Shown here: positions 14,925 to 23,439 of the stretch, piece by piece
How the letters are laid out: every line of letters starts with the position of its first letter
How positions within the stretch are numbered: the first letter of the stretch is position 1
DNA from: Lacticaseibacillus manihotivorans DSM 13343 = JCM 12514
Lineage (GTDB): Bacteria > Bacillota > Bacilli > Lactobacillales > Lactobacillaceae
Assembly: GCF_001435035.1 (NCBI RefSeq)
Contig: NZ_AZEU01000009.1
Span: 1-32,934 of the forward strand
Direction: 5' to 3'
Length of the DNA: 32,934 bases
The notes under the pieces: model-generated
Database searches by the model: none
Told to the model about the DNA's origin: nothing
What the model saw: only the letters and a program-made list of their open reading frames with translations
Program-made: the position numbers and the translations under genes

Positions 14925-17714
14925 TTAAACCTCGAATTCGAAATCTGCGGCAGCAGTTTCTGGGAAGTTTTCAGAGACGATTTTGGCACAACGCGCACAG
15001 AAATGTGGGTAACGCGCATCGCTGCCAACATCAGTGGTGGTCATCCGGCAACGATCACACACATCACCTTCAGCATGAACAACTTCTAATTTCACGTCGT
15101 CAACCACTTGGGCGTCAGCCGGTGCGTCGGTGGCATCTTTGACTGTGAAGTCAGACACGATCAACAGCTGGGCCAAGTTGGCATCTAAGCCGGAAAGCAA
15201 GGCTTTGAGCTTGTCATCAGCGTAAACCGTGACATGGGCTTCAAGAGATTTCCCGATCACTTTGGCATCACGGGCAACTTCTAAGGCTTTTTGCACCTTA
15301 TCGCGGAACGCCATGAACGCAGGCCATGCCTTCAACAAGTCGTCTTGATTCGTGAAACCAGTGGCTTCTGGGAAGTCAGCCAAAGCGGCAAAGTCGCGAT
15401 CTTGTTTCAACAATGGCCAAATTTCTTCAGCAGTGAAGGCCAAAATTGGCGTCAGCAATTCAACCACATCGACCAAGGCTTTGTACATCACTGTTTGCAT
15501 GCGACGACGCGCCAAGGACTTTTCACCTTCGATGTAAACCACATCTTTGGCGAAGTCTAAGTAAAAGGCTGACATATCCACCGTCAAGAATTGGGTGATG
15601 GTTTTCACCACCGTGGCAAAATCATAAGCAGTGTAAGCATCACGAACGGCTTTGATCACTTGGCTCAAACGAACCAACATGTATTGATCAACGGAACCCA
15701 GTTCGGCATAAGATACCGCATCAACGGCTTCGTTGTAGTCACCAGTGTTGGCTAACATGAACCGCAGGGTGTTCCGGATCTTACGATAAGTTTCAGACGT
15801 ATGGGCGAAGTTGTCCATAGAAACTTTCATATCAGAACTGGAATCAACAGATGCGACCCACAAGCGGATGATTTCAGCACCGAATTGTTTTTCAACCGTG
15901 TCTGGCACGATGGTGTTGCCCAAAGACTTGGACATCTTACGACCTTCACCATCCAAGGTGAAGCCTTGAGACAAGATTTCCTTGTAAGGGGCCACGCCGT
16001 TGTTGGCGACACTGGTGATCAAACTGGAGTTGAACCAACCACGGTATTGGTCAGAACCTTCCATGTACATATCCGTTGGGTAAACGAGCTCTGGACGGGC
16101 TTTGGCCACGCCTGCCCAGCTAGAACCGGAATCAAACCAAACATCCATGATGTCCGTTTCTTTGGTGAACTTGCCATGAGGAGAATGCTCGTTGGTATAA
16201 CCTTCTGGCAACAAGTCCTTGGCTTCGCGTTGTGACCAAACGATGGAACCATATTCACCAAACAAGTCAGCGACATGATCGATGGTGGCTTTTTCGATGA
16301 TCGGAGTACCGTCTTCAGCATAGAAAATCGGCAATGGCACGCCCCATGCGCGTTGACGCGAAATGACCCAATCCCCGCGGTCGCGGATCATATTGTACAA
16401 GCGAGTTTTACCCCATGATGGGTTGAACTTCACTTTATCGATCGCATCCAAGATTTCTTGGCGGAAGGATTCAACAGAAGCAAACCATTGCGTGGTTGCC
16501 CGATAAATGACCGGCTTTTTAGTCCGCCAGTCATGTGGATAACTATGCGTGAAGAAGTCGAGTTTCAACAACGCGTCTTTTTCGGTTAAGGCCTTAGTAA
16601 CCATGCGGTTGGCATCATCATAAAAGACCCCTTCAAAACCAGGCGCATCTTTGGTCATGAAACCTTTTTCATCAACCACGGAATAAACTGGTAATCCGTA
16701 TTTTACGCCGACTTTGTAGTCATCTTCACCATGACCAGGAGCGGTATGGACTAAGCCAGTCCCGGCATCCAAGGTAACGTGATCAGCTTCCATCACGAGG
16801 CTCGTGCGATCATACAATGGGTGTTGCGCCGTCATACGATCGAGTTCAGTACCTGGGAAAGTCTTCAGGACTTCGTAGTCGCTCCAGCCAAGTTCTTCGG
16901 CCACTTTTGGTAGCATTTCTGAAGCCACCACGTATTTCTTACCGCCAACTGCCACTTGCGCATATTCGAAGCGTGGGTTAACTGCGATCCCAAGGTTAGC
17001 TGGGATAGTCCAAGGTGTGGTGGTCCAAATAATGAAGGCAGTATCGTTGTCTAACAAGTCCTTGCCATCAACGACTTTGAAGGCGACGTAAATGGATGGG
17101 GACTTAACGTCATGATATTCGACTTCAGCTTCAGCTAACGTGGATTCAGAACTCCATGACCAGTAAACTGGCTTTAAGCCGTGATAAATATAGCCTTTTT
17201 CAGCCATCTTACCGAAAACGCGAATTTCTTCGGCTTCAAATTCTGGTTGTAAGGTGATGTAAGGATGTTCCCAATCACCTAACACGCCTAAGCGCTTGAA
17301 GTCGGTGCGTTGCTTGTCGATTTCTTTCATCGCAAACTGACGGCACATTTCACGGTAGTCAGCCATGGACATTTCCTTGCGACGAACGCCTTTTTTGGCT
17401 AATTGTTGTTCGATTGGCAAACCATGCGTATCCCAGCCAGGGACGTAAGGCGCGCGGAAGCCGGCCATAGACTTGGAACGCACGATGATGTCTTTGGTCA
17501 CTTTGTTTAAGGCGTGGCCCATGTGAATGTTCCCGTTGGCAAATGGAGGGCCATCATGCAAAACAAATGTTGGCTTGCCTTCGTTTAACTTTTGACGGGC
17601 TTCGTAAACATGGTTTTCATACCAAGCTTCTTGAAGCTTTGGTTCCTTAGCTGGGAGGCCGGCGCGCATTTTAAATGACGTCTTGCCCAGATTTAAGGTC
17701 TCTTTGACTTTCAT
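14925..17714 (-). CDS. ileS: Isoleucyl-tRNA synthetase
   Basis: Charges tRNA-Ile. The 929 residues match bacterial IleS. They include the HIGH-type motif HMGH at 64-67 within [16 protein letters not shown], the KMSKS signature in [13 protein letters not shown], the editing-domain region with [11 protein letters not shown], and a C-terminal zinc site formed by CDRC and CARC. This is the tRNA synthetase of ordinary (mupirocin-sensitive type) layout as far as motifs can show. The start follows AAGGAG by about 9 bases. Upstream lie two tandem structured repeats and an Ile T-box leader. cspA follows directly. Confidence 0.97.
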   Translation of the reverse strand: MKVKETLNLGKTSFKMRAGLPAKEPKLQEAWYENHVYEARQKLNEGKPTFVLHDGPPFANGNIHMGHALNKVTKDIIVRSKSMAGFRAPYVPGWDTHGLPIEQQLAKKGVRRKEMSMADYREMCRQFAMKEIDKQRTDFKRLGVLGDWEHPYITLQPEFEAEEIRVFGKMAEKGYIYHGLKPVYWSWSSESTLAEAEVEYHDVKSPSIYVAFKVVDGKDLLDNDTAFIIWTTTPWTIPANLGIAVNPRFEYAQVAVGGKKYVVASEMLPKVAEELGWSDYEVLKTFPGTELDRMTAQHPLYDRTSLVMEADHVTLDAGTGLVHTAPGHGEDDYKVGVKYGLPVYSVVDEKGFMTKDAPGFEGVFYDDANRMVTKALTEKDALLKLDFFTHSYPHDWRTKKPVIYRATTQWFASVESFRQEILDAIDKVKFNPSWGKTRLYNMIRDRGDWVISRQRAWGVPLPIFYAEDGTPIIEKATIDHVADLFGEYGSIVWSQREAKDLLPEGYTNEHSPHGKFTKETDIMDVWFDSGSSWAGVAKARPELVYPTDMYMEGSDQYRGWFNSSLITSVANNGVAPYKEILSQGFTLDGEGRKMSKSLGNTIVPDTVEKQFGAEIIRLWVASVDSSSDMKVSMDNFAHTSETYRKIRNTLRFMLANTGDYNEAVDAVSYAELGSVDQYMLVRLSQVIKAVRDAYTAYDFATVVKTITQFLTVDMSAFYLDFAKDVVYIEGEKSLARRRMQTVMYKALVDVVELLTPILAFTAEEIWPLLKQDRDFAALADFPEATGFTNQDDLLKAWPAFMAFRDKVQKALEVARDAKVIGKSLEAHVTVYADDKLKALLSGLDANLAQLLIVSDFTVKDATDAPADAQVVDDVKLEVVHAEGDVCDRCRMTTTDVGSDARYPHFCARCAKIVSENFPETAAADFEFEV

Positions 17715-17746
17715 ATGAGATTCTCCTTTTTTGTGTGGGTCACGCG

Positions 17747-17772
17747 GATGTCAGTCCGTCAGTTACGTGGGT
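17747..17772 (-). other. Segment complementary to the T-box specifier region
   Basis: Compared with 18193-18218, this 26-base segment is its reverse complement at 22 positions, including a 14-base perfect match. One of the four differences leaves a G-U pair in RNA. In the ileS transcript it lies about 25-50 bases upstream of the start codon and could pair with the specifier loop region of stem I. It could be a functional long-range helix or an inverted partial duplication of the leader. Confidence 0.55.
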
Positions 17773-17833
17773 AAATGAGGCTCCAGCAAATAGATTCGAG
17801 GTTTGAGGATGAATTAAAAGTTTCGACAGCGTC

Positions 17834-17947
17834 GTGCTTTTTGAAGCAACGCGACGACGACTAGCTACGCTCAAGCACTCGGACTAAAGAACGGTCCAAT
17901 CACTTGAGCTAGGCTACCTGCATCGCTAAGTGCGCTTCAAAAAGCAC
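17834..17947 (-). repeat. Structured repeat element, copy A (ileS leader)
   Basis: A 114-base long hairpin between the T-box and ileS. In plus-strand order: outer helix 17834-17847 with 17934-17947 (14 bp, perfect), junction AAC / TAAG, helix GCGA (17851-17854) with TCGC (17923-17926), helix TAGC (17862-17865) with GCTA (17913-17916), internal loop TAC / TAG, helix GCTCAAG with CTTGAGC, and apical hairpin GGACT - AAAGAAC - GGTCC. Copies B and C have the same plan with different helix sequences. The strand of function is not known. It is transcribed in the minus direction within the ileS leader. Family not recognised. Confidence 0.75.
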
Positions 17948-17964
17948 TGGAATCGTCGAGCTCC

Positions 17965-18064
17965 GTCAAGCAACGCGACGACAGTTAGCTACGCTTCAAA
18001 CTTCGAGCCAAAGTACGGCTCAAAGCTTGAAGCTAGGCTACCTGCATCGCTAAGACCGCTTGAC
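17965..18064 (-). repeat. Structured repeat element, copy B (ileS leader)
   Basis: The 100-base second copy, 17 bases from copy A in the same orientation. Outer helix GTCAAGC (17965-17971) with GCTTGAC (18058-18064), junction AAC / TAAG, helix GCGA with TCGC, helix TAGC with GCTA, internal loop TAC / TAG, helix GCTTCAA (17993-17999) with TTGAAGC (18027-18033), apical hairpin GAGCC - AAAGTAC - GGCTC. It begins about 15 bases after the T-box terminator in the direction of transcription. Confidence 0.75.
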
Positions 18065-18078
18065 TGCGCTCTGGGTAC

Positions 18079-18290
18079 AAAAAAGACCCCACCCCAATAC
18101 TAGGACGAGATCTTCGTGGTACCACCTAACTTCAAAGGCACATTGCCTTCCTCAAGCCTGTTAACGGGAGTACCCGGCGCAAGTTACTTATCACCTGCGC
18201 AACTGACGGACTGATATCACCACCGCTGCTGCCTCGAGCTTTCACCTTTTCTCGAGTCGCTATGCCAGCGCACGGTTTAGACGCGTGTCC
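18079..18290 (-). ncRNA. T-box leader (riboswitch) of ileS, Ile specifier
   Basis: A tRNA-sensing leader that lets transcription reach ileS when uncharged tRNA-Ile binds. In the transcript direction it shows stem I with AGCGA, then CTCGAG, the loop AAAAGGTGAAAG (the conserved GGTG region) and CTCGAG again. The specifier region GATATCAG follows (Ile codon ATC followed by A), and then the T-box core TTAGGTGGTACCACGAAG (18129-18112). The terminator stem of about 12 bp ends in TCTTTTTT (18084-18079). The T-box core overlaps the 5' arm so that antiterminator and terminator exclude each other. The exact 5' end is not clear and I could not find a convincing promoter, so the leader may be read from upstream of divIVA. 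Confidence 0.9.
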
Positions 18291-18295
18291 ATACG

Positions 18296-18994
18296 TTATT
18301 CTTCAGTGTCTGTTGATTGATCGTCGGCTTCTTCTGGTGCCGCATCATCTTCTTGAGGGAAAATGATTTCAGTGTAACCAGGTTGGCTGGCATCATCAAC
18401 AACTTCTTCTGTTGCTTCTGAGTGTACGGGTTCACCTGCCGGCTTGTCAAGGTTAGATTCACGATTTGCTGGATCTAATACCACTGCGGCTGAATCGGAA
18501 GAAGACAACAATTCCTTCCATTCAGGGGATTTCACCACTTCAAGCTGCGATTCCAACATCACTTGTAACCGTTGGCGGAAGACCCGAGTTTGGCGCTTCA
18601 AGTCTTCGGTTTCCACAGTGATCTTCTTGGCTTTTTCACTGGCATCGCCGACGATGCGGTTGGCTTTATCCGTGGAGCTGGTCAACAAGTCTTGCGCGTT
18701 CTTTTCAGCTTGTTGTTGGATCAAGTCCGCTTCTTGTTCGGCGTTGGTCTTCACCTTGTCCGCTGCTTCTTGGGCGACGATAATGCTTTGGTTCAACGCA
18801 TCCTTCAAATCAGTGAAGTACTTCACCTTTTCTTGAGCGTCGCCAAGTTGTTTTTGCAGATCCTCATTGTCTTTCAACAATGCCGAATAATCTTTGATGA
18901 TCTGGCTTAAAAAGTCATTCACCTGATCTTGATCGTACCCGCGCATGCGGACGTTGAATTCTTTATTATGAATATCCAGTGGGCTTAATGCCAT
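18296..18994 (-). CDS. divIVA: DivIVA cell-pole and division-site protein
   Basis: A 232-residue coiled-coil scaffold that binds curved membrane at poles and septa. The N-terminal MALSPLDIHNKEFNVRMRGYD carries the DivIVA membrane-binding and crossed-loop region. A long coiled coil (about 30-165) follows, and the C-terminal tail is acidic and low in complexity (VDDASQPGYTEIIF, EEADDQSTDTEE). It is the usual last gene of the ylm block next to ileS, with AGGAGG upstream of the ATG. It lies 18 bases after ylmH. The ileS T-box leader starts directly downstream, and no terminator separates them. Confidence 0.95.
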   Translation of the reverse strand: MALSPLDIHNKEFNVRMRGYDQDQVNDFLSQIIKDYSALLKDNEDLQKQLGDAQEKVKYFTDLKDALNQSIIVAQEAADKVKTNAEQEADLIQQQAEKNAQDLLTSSTDKANRIVGDASEKAKKITVETEDLKRQTRVFRQRLQVMLESQLEVVKSPEWKELLSSSDSAAVVLDPANRESNLDKPAGEPVHSEATEEVVDDASQPGYTEIIFPQEDDAAPEEADDQSTDTEE

Positions 18995-19012
18995 GTCACT
19001 GCCTCCTAATCA

Positions 19013-19792
19013 CTATTTGTGGATCACATCCACGGTTACCCGCAGTTTATCTTTTTTAGTGGTGCCAAGTACGGCTTGAATCCGCAAGCGACCGAATCCA
19101 CGCACTGACAAAATGTCTCGCACATCGACTTCGACGTCTGGCCGCGCGATCACTGCAAAGTTCAATCGCACCATATCATGCTCGATCAAGCTTTTGGCGC
19201 GAGTGCGGGAAATGTTGAACACATGCGCGACTACCGCATCGATGCGCAATGAGGGAATCGTCAATTGCAGCGCTTCCCAATCATTGGTCGGCGTCACCAA
19301 TTGGTCTAAGTCAATTGGTTCAAACCGCACCCCGATGCGCCCAATTTTATCGATATTGGTTTGCACCCATGAACTCATCGACGCCGCTACGATCACTTGC
19401 CACCGCGTGCCATCAGACACGATATCACCAAACAAGTTGCGCTCAATGCCAGCATTGGCCAATGTGCCTAAAATATGCGAATGATCGAGCTCAGCAAATC
19501 TTTGCGGATAGTTGATCTCTAATGCTGCCAGCTCATAATCTTCAGGCTGAGGTTCAAAGTAATCTGGCGCGATCAAGGCCCGCTTGCGTTCAGCCGAGGC
19601 GACTCCGCCAAACGTAAACAGTTTAACCCCATCTGCTTGATTCACCAAGGTTTCGATAATATAAACTTGCCTTGGGTCCAAGAAATTGGTTAAAATCGGC
19701 CGATATTCACCAGCGGCAGTTTCAATATCAGATTCAACTTGCGCGATAAACGGCGCTTCGTCTTTACGAAAGTGCTGTAAAACGTTATCCAT
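19013..19792 (-). CDS. ylmH: YlmH, S4-domain RNA-binding protein
   Basis: A 259-residue protein of the dcw-linked YlmH family, which has been linked to ribosome rescue and division. The C-terminal third is an S4 RNA-binding domain, starting near LRIDAVVAHVFNISRTRAK and including LIEHDMVRLNF. The N-terminal part contains the YlmH-type GGVASAERKRALIAPDYF. The TGA of the preceding yggT gene overlaps its AGGTGA ribosome binding site. Confidence 0.93.
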   Translation of the reverse strand: MDNVLQHFRKDEAPFIAQVESDIETAAGEYRPILTNFLDPRQVYIIETLVNQADGVKLFTFGGVASAERKRALIAPDYFEPQPEDYELAALEINYPQRFAELDHSHILGTLANAGIERNLFGDIVSDGTRWQVIVAASMSSWVQTNIDKIGRIGVRFEPIDLDQLVTPTNDWEALQLTIPSLRIDAVVAHVFNISRTRAKSLIEHDMVRLNFAVIARPDVEVDVRDILSVRGFGRLRIQAVLGTTKKDKLRVTVDVIHK

Positions 19793-19796
19793 TTCG

Positions 19797-20081
19797 TCAC
19801 CTATAAATCAGATTAATAAAAATAATGTCTAACGCTTTTTCAACTAAATAAATTACGGCAAACGCTGGGATCGGCGATAGATCAAGCCCTAAAATCGGCG
19901 GGATAAAACGTTGAAACCAGCCGAGATAAGGTTGATAGATCCGCGTCAACAAGCGGCCAAATTTGGTGTCATAAGCATCTGGGAACCAAGACATCACGAT
20001 ATACACCGCCATGCCTAAACTATAAGCGGAGATCACCGTTGCGATCAGCCGCCAAAGCCAATAGAGTCCTGTAGCTAACAC
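19797..20081 (-). CDS. YggT/YlmG family membrane protein
   Basis: A 94-residue protein with two hydrophobic segments (about 5-32 and 68-90) flanking a conserved amphipathic part IYQPYLGWFQRFIPPILGLDLSPIPAF, the YggT signature. It sits between sepF and ylmH as in most Firmicutes. Its function in bacteria is not settled (suspected role in membrane or division-site organisation). The start is GTG at 20081, supported by AGGAGG 6-7 bases upstream. YlmG is the Bacillus name. Confidence 0.93.
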   Translation of the reverse strand: MLATGLYWLWRLIATVISAYSLGMAVYIVMSWFPDAYDTKFGRLLTRIYQPYLGWFQRFIPPILGLDLSPIPAFAVIYLVEKALDIIFINLIYR

Positions 20082-20091
20082 GGCAGTCCTC

Positions 20092-20556
20092 CTATTCCGT
20101 CATTTGTAAGTCGAAATCATTTCCTAAGTTTTCAGCCAAGGCACCATCGATTTGGAAATTGGCTGGGGTGACCAAGAAGATCTGTTCACCCACGCGGCGG
20201 ATCTCACCATTGATGGCAAAAACCGTCCCAGTCAAGAAATCAACGATGCGCGTGGCCGCATCATTTTCAATGCGATCAAAATTCACCACGACCGCCTTGT
20301 TGTTCAACAAGTTGGTGCCGATTTCTTTGGCATCAGAGTAGATACGCGGTTCATAAACGACAATTTTTGCCGTTTGCTCATTGGGATTACTCATAGACAC
20401 GACCTTATTGCCGCGAAACTGCGGCTTAGACGGCGCCGATTGAGGAGCCGCTTGTGTTGGTTGAGGTGCAGTGGTTGCCACAGTTTCTGGGTCGTCATCT
20501 TCTGCATCCATGGCAAAAAATGAATTAAATTTTTTACCGAAGTTGTCGAATGCCAT
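20092..20556 (-). CDS. sepF: SepF, FtsZ-bundling and membrane-anchor protein
   Basis: A 154-residue cell division protein that tethers FtsZ to the membrane. The N-terminal amphipathic helix MAFDNFGKKFNSFFAMD, a Pro/Gln/Ala-rich linker (about 20-55) and the globular FtsZ-binding domain (KIVVYEPRIYSDAKEIG, then VVNFDRIENDAATRIVDFLTG) are all present. The start is the second ATG: the first one is only 2 bases from GGAGG, the second 8. In Bacillus ylmD and ylmE stand between ftsZ and sepF, but here that place holds only repeat copy C and a short hairpin. Confidence 0.95.
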   Translation of the reverse strand: MAFDNFGKKFNSFFAMDAEDDDPETVATTAPQPTQAAPQSAPSKPQFRGNKVVSMSNPNEQTAKIVVYEPRIYSDAKEIGTNLLNNKAVVVNFDRIENDAATRIVDFLTGTVFAINGEIRRVGEQIFLVTPANFQIDGALAENLGNDFDLQMTE

Positions 20557-20626
20557 CTGCATGTCCTCCTTTTGTGGAAAATATAATGCGATTTCTTGGT
20601 GATTGCGGCGTGTTTCTTCTCGTAAC

Positions 20627-20654
20627 GCACCGACGTCATCACCTCGGTGCTAAG
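20627..20654 (-). repeat. Short hairpin, possible abridged copy of the structured repeat
   Basis: GCACCGA (20627-20633) pairs with TCGGTGC (20644-20650) over a 10-base loop, directly next to copy C. The flanks AACGC before and GCTAAG after match those that border the second helix of copies A and B, as if the inner part had been lost. Confidence 0.35.
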
Positions 20655-20655
20655 T

Positions 20656-20766
20656 GCGTTTTGAAACCACGCAGGCACAGCTAGCTACGCATTATCACTC
20701 GGACCAAAATACGGGTCCAAGTAATAATGCTAGGCTACCTGACCTGCTAAGTTCGTTTCAAAACGC
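20656..20766 (-). repeat. Structured repeat element, copy C (ftsZ-sepF gap)
   Basis: A 111-base copy in the same orientation as A and B. Outer helix 20656-20667 with 20755-20766 (12 bp, perfect), then GCAGG (20671-20675) with CCTGC (20743-20747) where A and B have GCGA/TCGC. After that come TAGC with GCTA, internal loop TAC / TAG, helix GCATTAT (20689-20695) with ATAATGC (20724-20730), and apical GGACC - AAAATACG - GGTCC. It starts 8 bases past the ftsZ stop codon in the transcript. Confidence 0.75.
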
Positions 20767-20774
20767 GCTGGGGC

Positions 20775-21998
20775 CTATTGCCGACGACGCTTGAAGAATG
20801 GTGGTTGATCATCGCCACCATCATCTTGGCTTTGCGTTGGTTGGGATTCGAAAATATCAAATTCCGTCTTCTTGACATTATCAAAGTCTTTGGATGGGGC
20901 TGGTTGATCGTTGTGTTTCGGTTCGCGACGCAGATCCCAGTTACCAAAAGGATCAGCGCTATCAGCAGCGTCTGATTTGGCGTTAGTCGGGGCACTGGTC
21001 GTTTCCGCTTTGCGGGCTTCACGGCCTTGAGGCTTGGCAGATTCGCCATCGATCCCAGTGGCAACCACAGTGACCACCACAGAATCGCCAAGGTCTTCGT
21101 TGATCGAAGTCCCGAAGATAATGTTGACATCACCAGAAGCTGCTTGGGCCACAATTTCAGAAGCATCTTGGGCTTCAAATAAGGACAAGTCTGGGCCACC
21201 AGTGATGTTGAGCAAGACTTGCTTGGCGCCAGCGATGGAGACTTCTAACAATGGTGACGAAATAGCCTTCTTGGTGGCTTCGATGGTGCGGTTTTCGCCA
21301 TTGGCAGTCCCGATCCCCATTAAAGCAGAACCTTGGTTGGCCATGACAGTTTTGACATCCGCAAAGTCCAAGTTGACAAAACCAGGGCTGGTGATCAAAT
21401 CAGAGATCCCTTGCACCCCTTGACGTAACACGTTATCGGCAGCATGGAAGGCTTCCATCATCGGCGTCTTCTTATCGACGATTTCTAACAACCGGTTGTT
21501 CGCGATGATGACTAAGGTATCAACATGTTCTTTTAAGTTGGCGATCCCTTCCGCCGCGTTTTTGGCACGACGTGGGCCTTCAAATGTGAATGGTCGCGTC
21601 ACGACGCCGACCGTCAACGCACCCATGTCTTTAGCAATTTTGGCCACGACTGGGGCAGCCCCAGTACCAGTGCCACCGCCCATGCCGCAAGTGACGAAGA
21701 TCATATCGGCCCCTTGCAAGGCTTGTTGGATCTGTTCTTCAGATTCTTCAGCGGCTTTTTGGCCGATTTCAGGGGTAGCCCCGGCACCTAAACCGCGGGT
21801 CAACTTGTTGCCGAGTTGAATTTTAGTTTCAGCATTTGAGTTTGAAAGGGCTTGGACATCGGTGTTTGCGGCGATAAATTCCACGCCTTTGACGTCTTCG
21901 GCGATCATGCGATTGACGGCATTACCGCCAGCGCCACCAACGCCAATCACTTTGATTGCGGCGCCTGTATCATTTTGTGCATCCAGTGAGAATTCCAT
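20775..21998 (-). CDS. ftsZ: FtsZ, tubulin-like division GTPase
   Basis: Polymerises into the Z ring that drives septation. The 407 residues carry the tubulin signature GGGTGTG at 107-113, AAGGNAVNR-type N-terminal GTP contacts ([12 protein letters not shown], about 20-31), and the T7-loop region with [15 protein letters not shown] long variable linker follows, then the C-terminal conserved peptide [12 protein letters not shown] that binds FtsA and SepF. It is 20 bases after ftsA. Confidence 0.97.
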   Translation of the reverse strand: MEFSLDAQNDTGAAIKVIGVGGAGGNAVNRMIAEDVKGVEFIAANTDVQALSNSNAETKIQLGNKLTRGLGAGATPEIGQKAAEESEEQIQQALQGADMIFVTCGMGGGTGTGAAPVVAKIAKDMGALTVGVVTRPFTFEGPRRAKNAAEGIANLKEHVDTLVIIANNRLLEIVDKKTPMMEAFHAADNVLRQGVQGISDLITSPGFVNLDFADVKTVMANQGSALMGIGTANGENRTIEATKKAISSPLLEVSIAGAKQVLLNITGGPDLSLFEAQDASEIVAQAASGDVNIIFGTSINEDLGDSVVVTVVATGIDGESAKPQGREARKAETTSAPTNAKSDAADSADPFGNWDLRREPKHNDQPAPSKDFDNVKKTEFDIFESQPTQSQDDGGDDQPPFFKRRRQ

Positions 21999-22018
21999 TG
22001 TCGTTCCTCCTAGGGAAA

Positions 22019-23320
22019 TTATTCGAAGAAATTACCGAAGAAGCGCCGCAATGCGTTCGGCTTCTTTTCGGTGGTGTCAGGTTCAGCGTCTGCGGGTTTA
22101 GCCGTTGGCGTTGGCTTGGCGGCGGGTTTTTGATCAGACACAGGCATTGGCGCTTCACCATTTGGCAAAACGCTGGCCACCAGCTGATCAATATCCGTTA
22201 AGTGCGCGGCGTATTGGATCAATCCCAGCGCTTGGGTAAACGCCGGATGCCGCAAGCCCATTTCACCTGGGATAAACACACGCACTTGATGGTTGAAAAT
22301 GTCTTGTGCGAGTTCTGTGATCCCAGGAATCGCCGTGGTCCCCCCAGTGATCACAATGCCACCAGGCAGATCCAGGGCACTGGCTTGTTGCAGCGCCGCA
22401 TTCAACCGTTTGAAGATTTGGCCTAACCGGGCTTCGATGATTTCAGATAAATATTTTTCTGAGATCATCACTGGCTCAGTTTTGCCAACGACAGTCACTG
22501 GGAAGGTGTTATCTTCATGGGTAGCTAACGAGTCGGCATTGCCATAATCACGTTTCAATTTTTCAGCATCTTTGAAGCCAGAATTCAACACCACCGAAAT
22601 ATCTTTGGTGACAAACTCCCCGCCTTCTTGATCCACTGAGGTAAACTTCAGCTTGTGATCATGAATCACCGCCGCAGTGCTTTGACCGCCACCGATATCG
22701 ATCAACACGGTACCGAAGTCTTGTTCACCATCGCTTAAGGCCACTTGGGCAGTCGCTAAGGGGTTGATGACGACGGTACGAATCGATAAACCGGCCTTGC
22801 TCAAGGCCTTTTTGGTATTATGTAATACCGTTTTGGGCACGGTGAACAAGATCCCACGCATTTCAAGGCGCACGCCGATCATGCCCCGTGGGTCTTTAAT
22901 GTCATCAAAGCCATCAACGATAAATTCGGTCGGCGTCAGTGACAAGCTTTCGCGTTCTGGTGGTAAATTACGCACCAACGCAGCGGCTGCCACGGCTTTC
23001 ACGTCTTCATCGGTGATCTCTTTGGACGCATCGCCCACTGCGATCATGCCGCTGACCGACTCAATTTGAAGCATGTTGGCCGGCACACCGACCACCACTG
23101 AATCGATTTTAATGCTTGCTTTTTCTTCTGCTTGACTGACGGCTTGACGAATCGCCATCACCGCTTGATCGATATCGACGATCACGCCGCGACTTAAGCC
23201 GGCTGAACGTTGACTGCCGACCCCAATAATGTTCATTTGACCTTGAATATATTCGGCCACAATGACTTTGATCGAGGTGGTGCCGATATCAAGTCCAACG
23301 TATATGTCTTGATTTCCCAC
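22019..23320 (-). CDS. ftsA: FtsA, actin-like Z-ring anchor
   Basis: An actin-family ATPase that links FtsZ to the membrane. The 433 residues show the phosphate-1 motif [16 protein letters not shown] near the start, [16 protein letters not shown] (phosphate 2) and [14 protein letters not shown] (adenosine loop). The C-terminus [13 protein letters not shown] forms the amphipathic membrane helix. The start GTG at 23320 (VGNQDIYVG) has AGGAGG 9 bases upstream. The frame is open 24 bases further but that codon would put the ribosome binding site inside the gene. Confidence 0.96.
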   Translation of the reverse strand: MGNQDIYVGLDIGTTSIKVIVAEYIQGQMNIIGVGSQRSAGLSRGVIVDIDQAVMAIRQAVSQAEEKASIKIDSVVVGVPANMLQIESVSGMIAVGDASKEITDEDVKAVAAAALVRNLPPERESLSLTPTEFIVDGFDDIKDPRGMIGVRLEMRGILFTVPKTVLHNTKKALSKAGLSIRTVVINPLATAQVALSDGEQDFGTVLIDIGGGQSTAAVIHDHKLKFTSVDQEGGEFVTKDISVVLNSGFKDAEKLKRDYGNADSLATHEDNTFPVTVVGKTEPVMISEKYLSEIIEARLGQIFKRLNAALQQASALDLPGGIVITGGTTAIPGITELAQDIFNHQVRVFIPGEMGLRHPAFTQALGLIQYAAHLTDIDQLVASVLPNGEAPMPVSDQKPAAKPTPTAKPADAEPDTTEKKPNALRRFFGNFFE

Positions 23321-23375
23321 GACGGCAAACCTCCTGGACTGCAATTTTTCTCATTGAAAACGTAATACTATTTTG

Positions 23376-23384
23376 ATTTTACCA
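23376..23384 (-). promoter_or_regulatory. Candidate extended -10 upstream of ftsA
   Basis: Minus strand TGGTAAAAT fits TG, one base, TAAAAT. It lies about 55 bases upstream of the ftsA start in the 119-base gap after divIB, where a separate ftsA-ftsZ promoter would be expected. No good -35 is seen. Confidence 0.35.
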
Positions 23385-23439
23385 CACAACCTCCCATCAA
23401 CTCATCAATAGACGATAAAGATTAGAGATTTTGCGGGTT

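Noticed and set aside
17834-18064. Repeat copies A and B as a miniature inverted-repeat transposable element
   Set aside because: The outer stems differ between copies though each is perfectly paired, and no target duplications are seen. A MITE would have the same terminal repeats in every copy.
17821-18070. CRISPR-like or tandem direct repeats in the ileS leader
   Set aside because: Only two units, each with internal pairing and without spacers of uniform length.
18230-18296. Dedicated promoter for the ileS T-box leader
   Set aside because: TGGACA and CATAGC are 21 bases apart and no better pair was found, so I did not annotate one. The leader may be read from upstream of divIVA.
19113-19515. 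Plus-strand frames opposite ylmH, ftsZ, murD, rsmH and other genes
   Set aside because: They are shadows of well-supported minus-strand genes, with no ribosome binding sites and no recognisable protein features.
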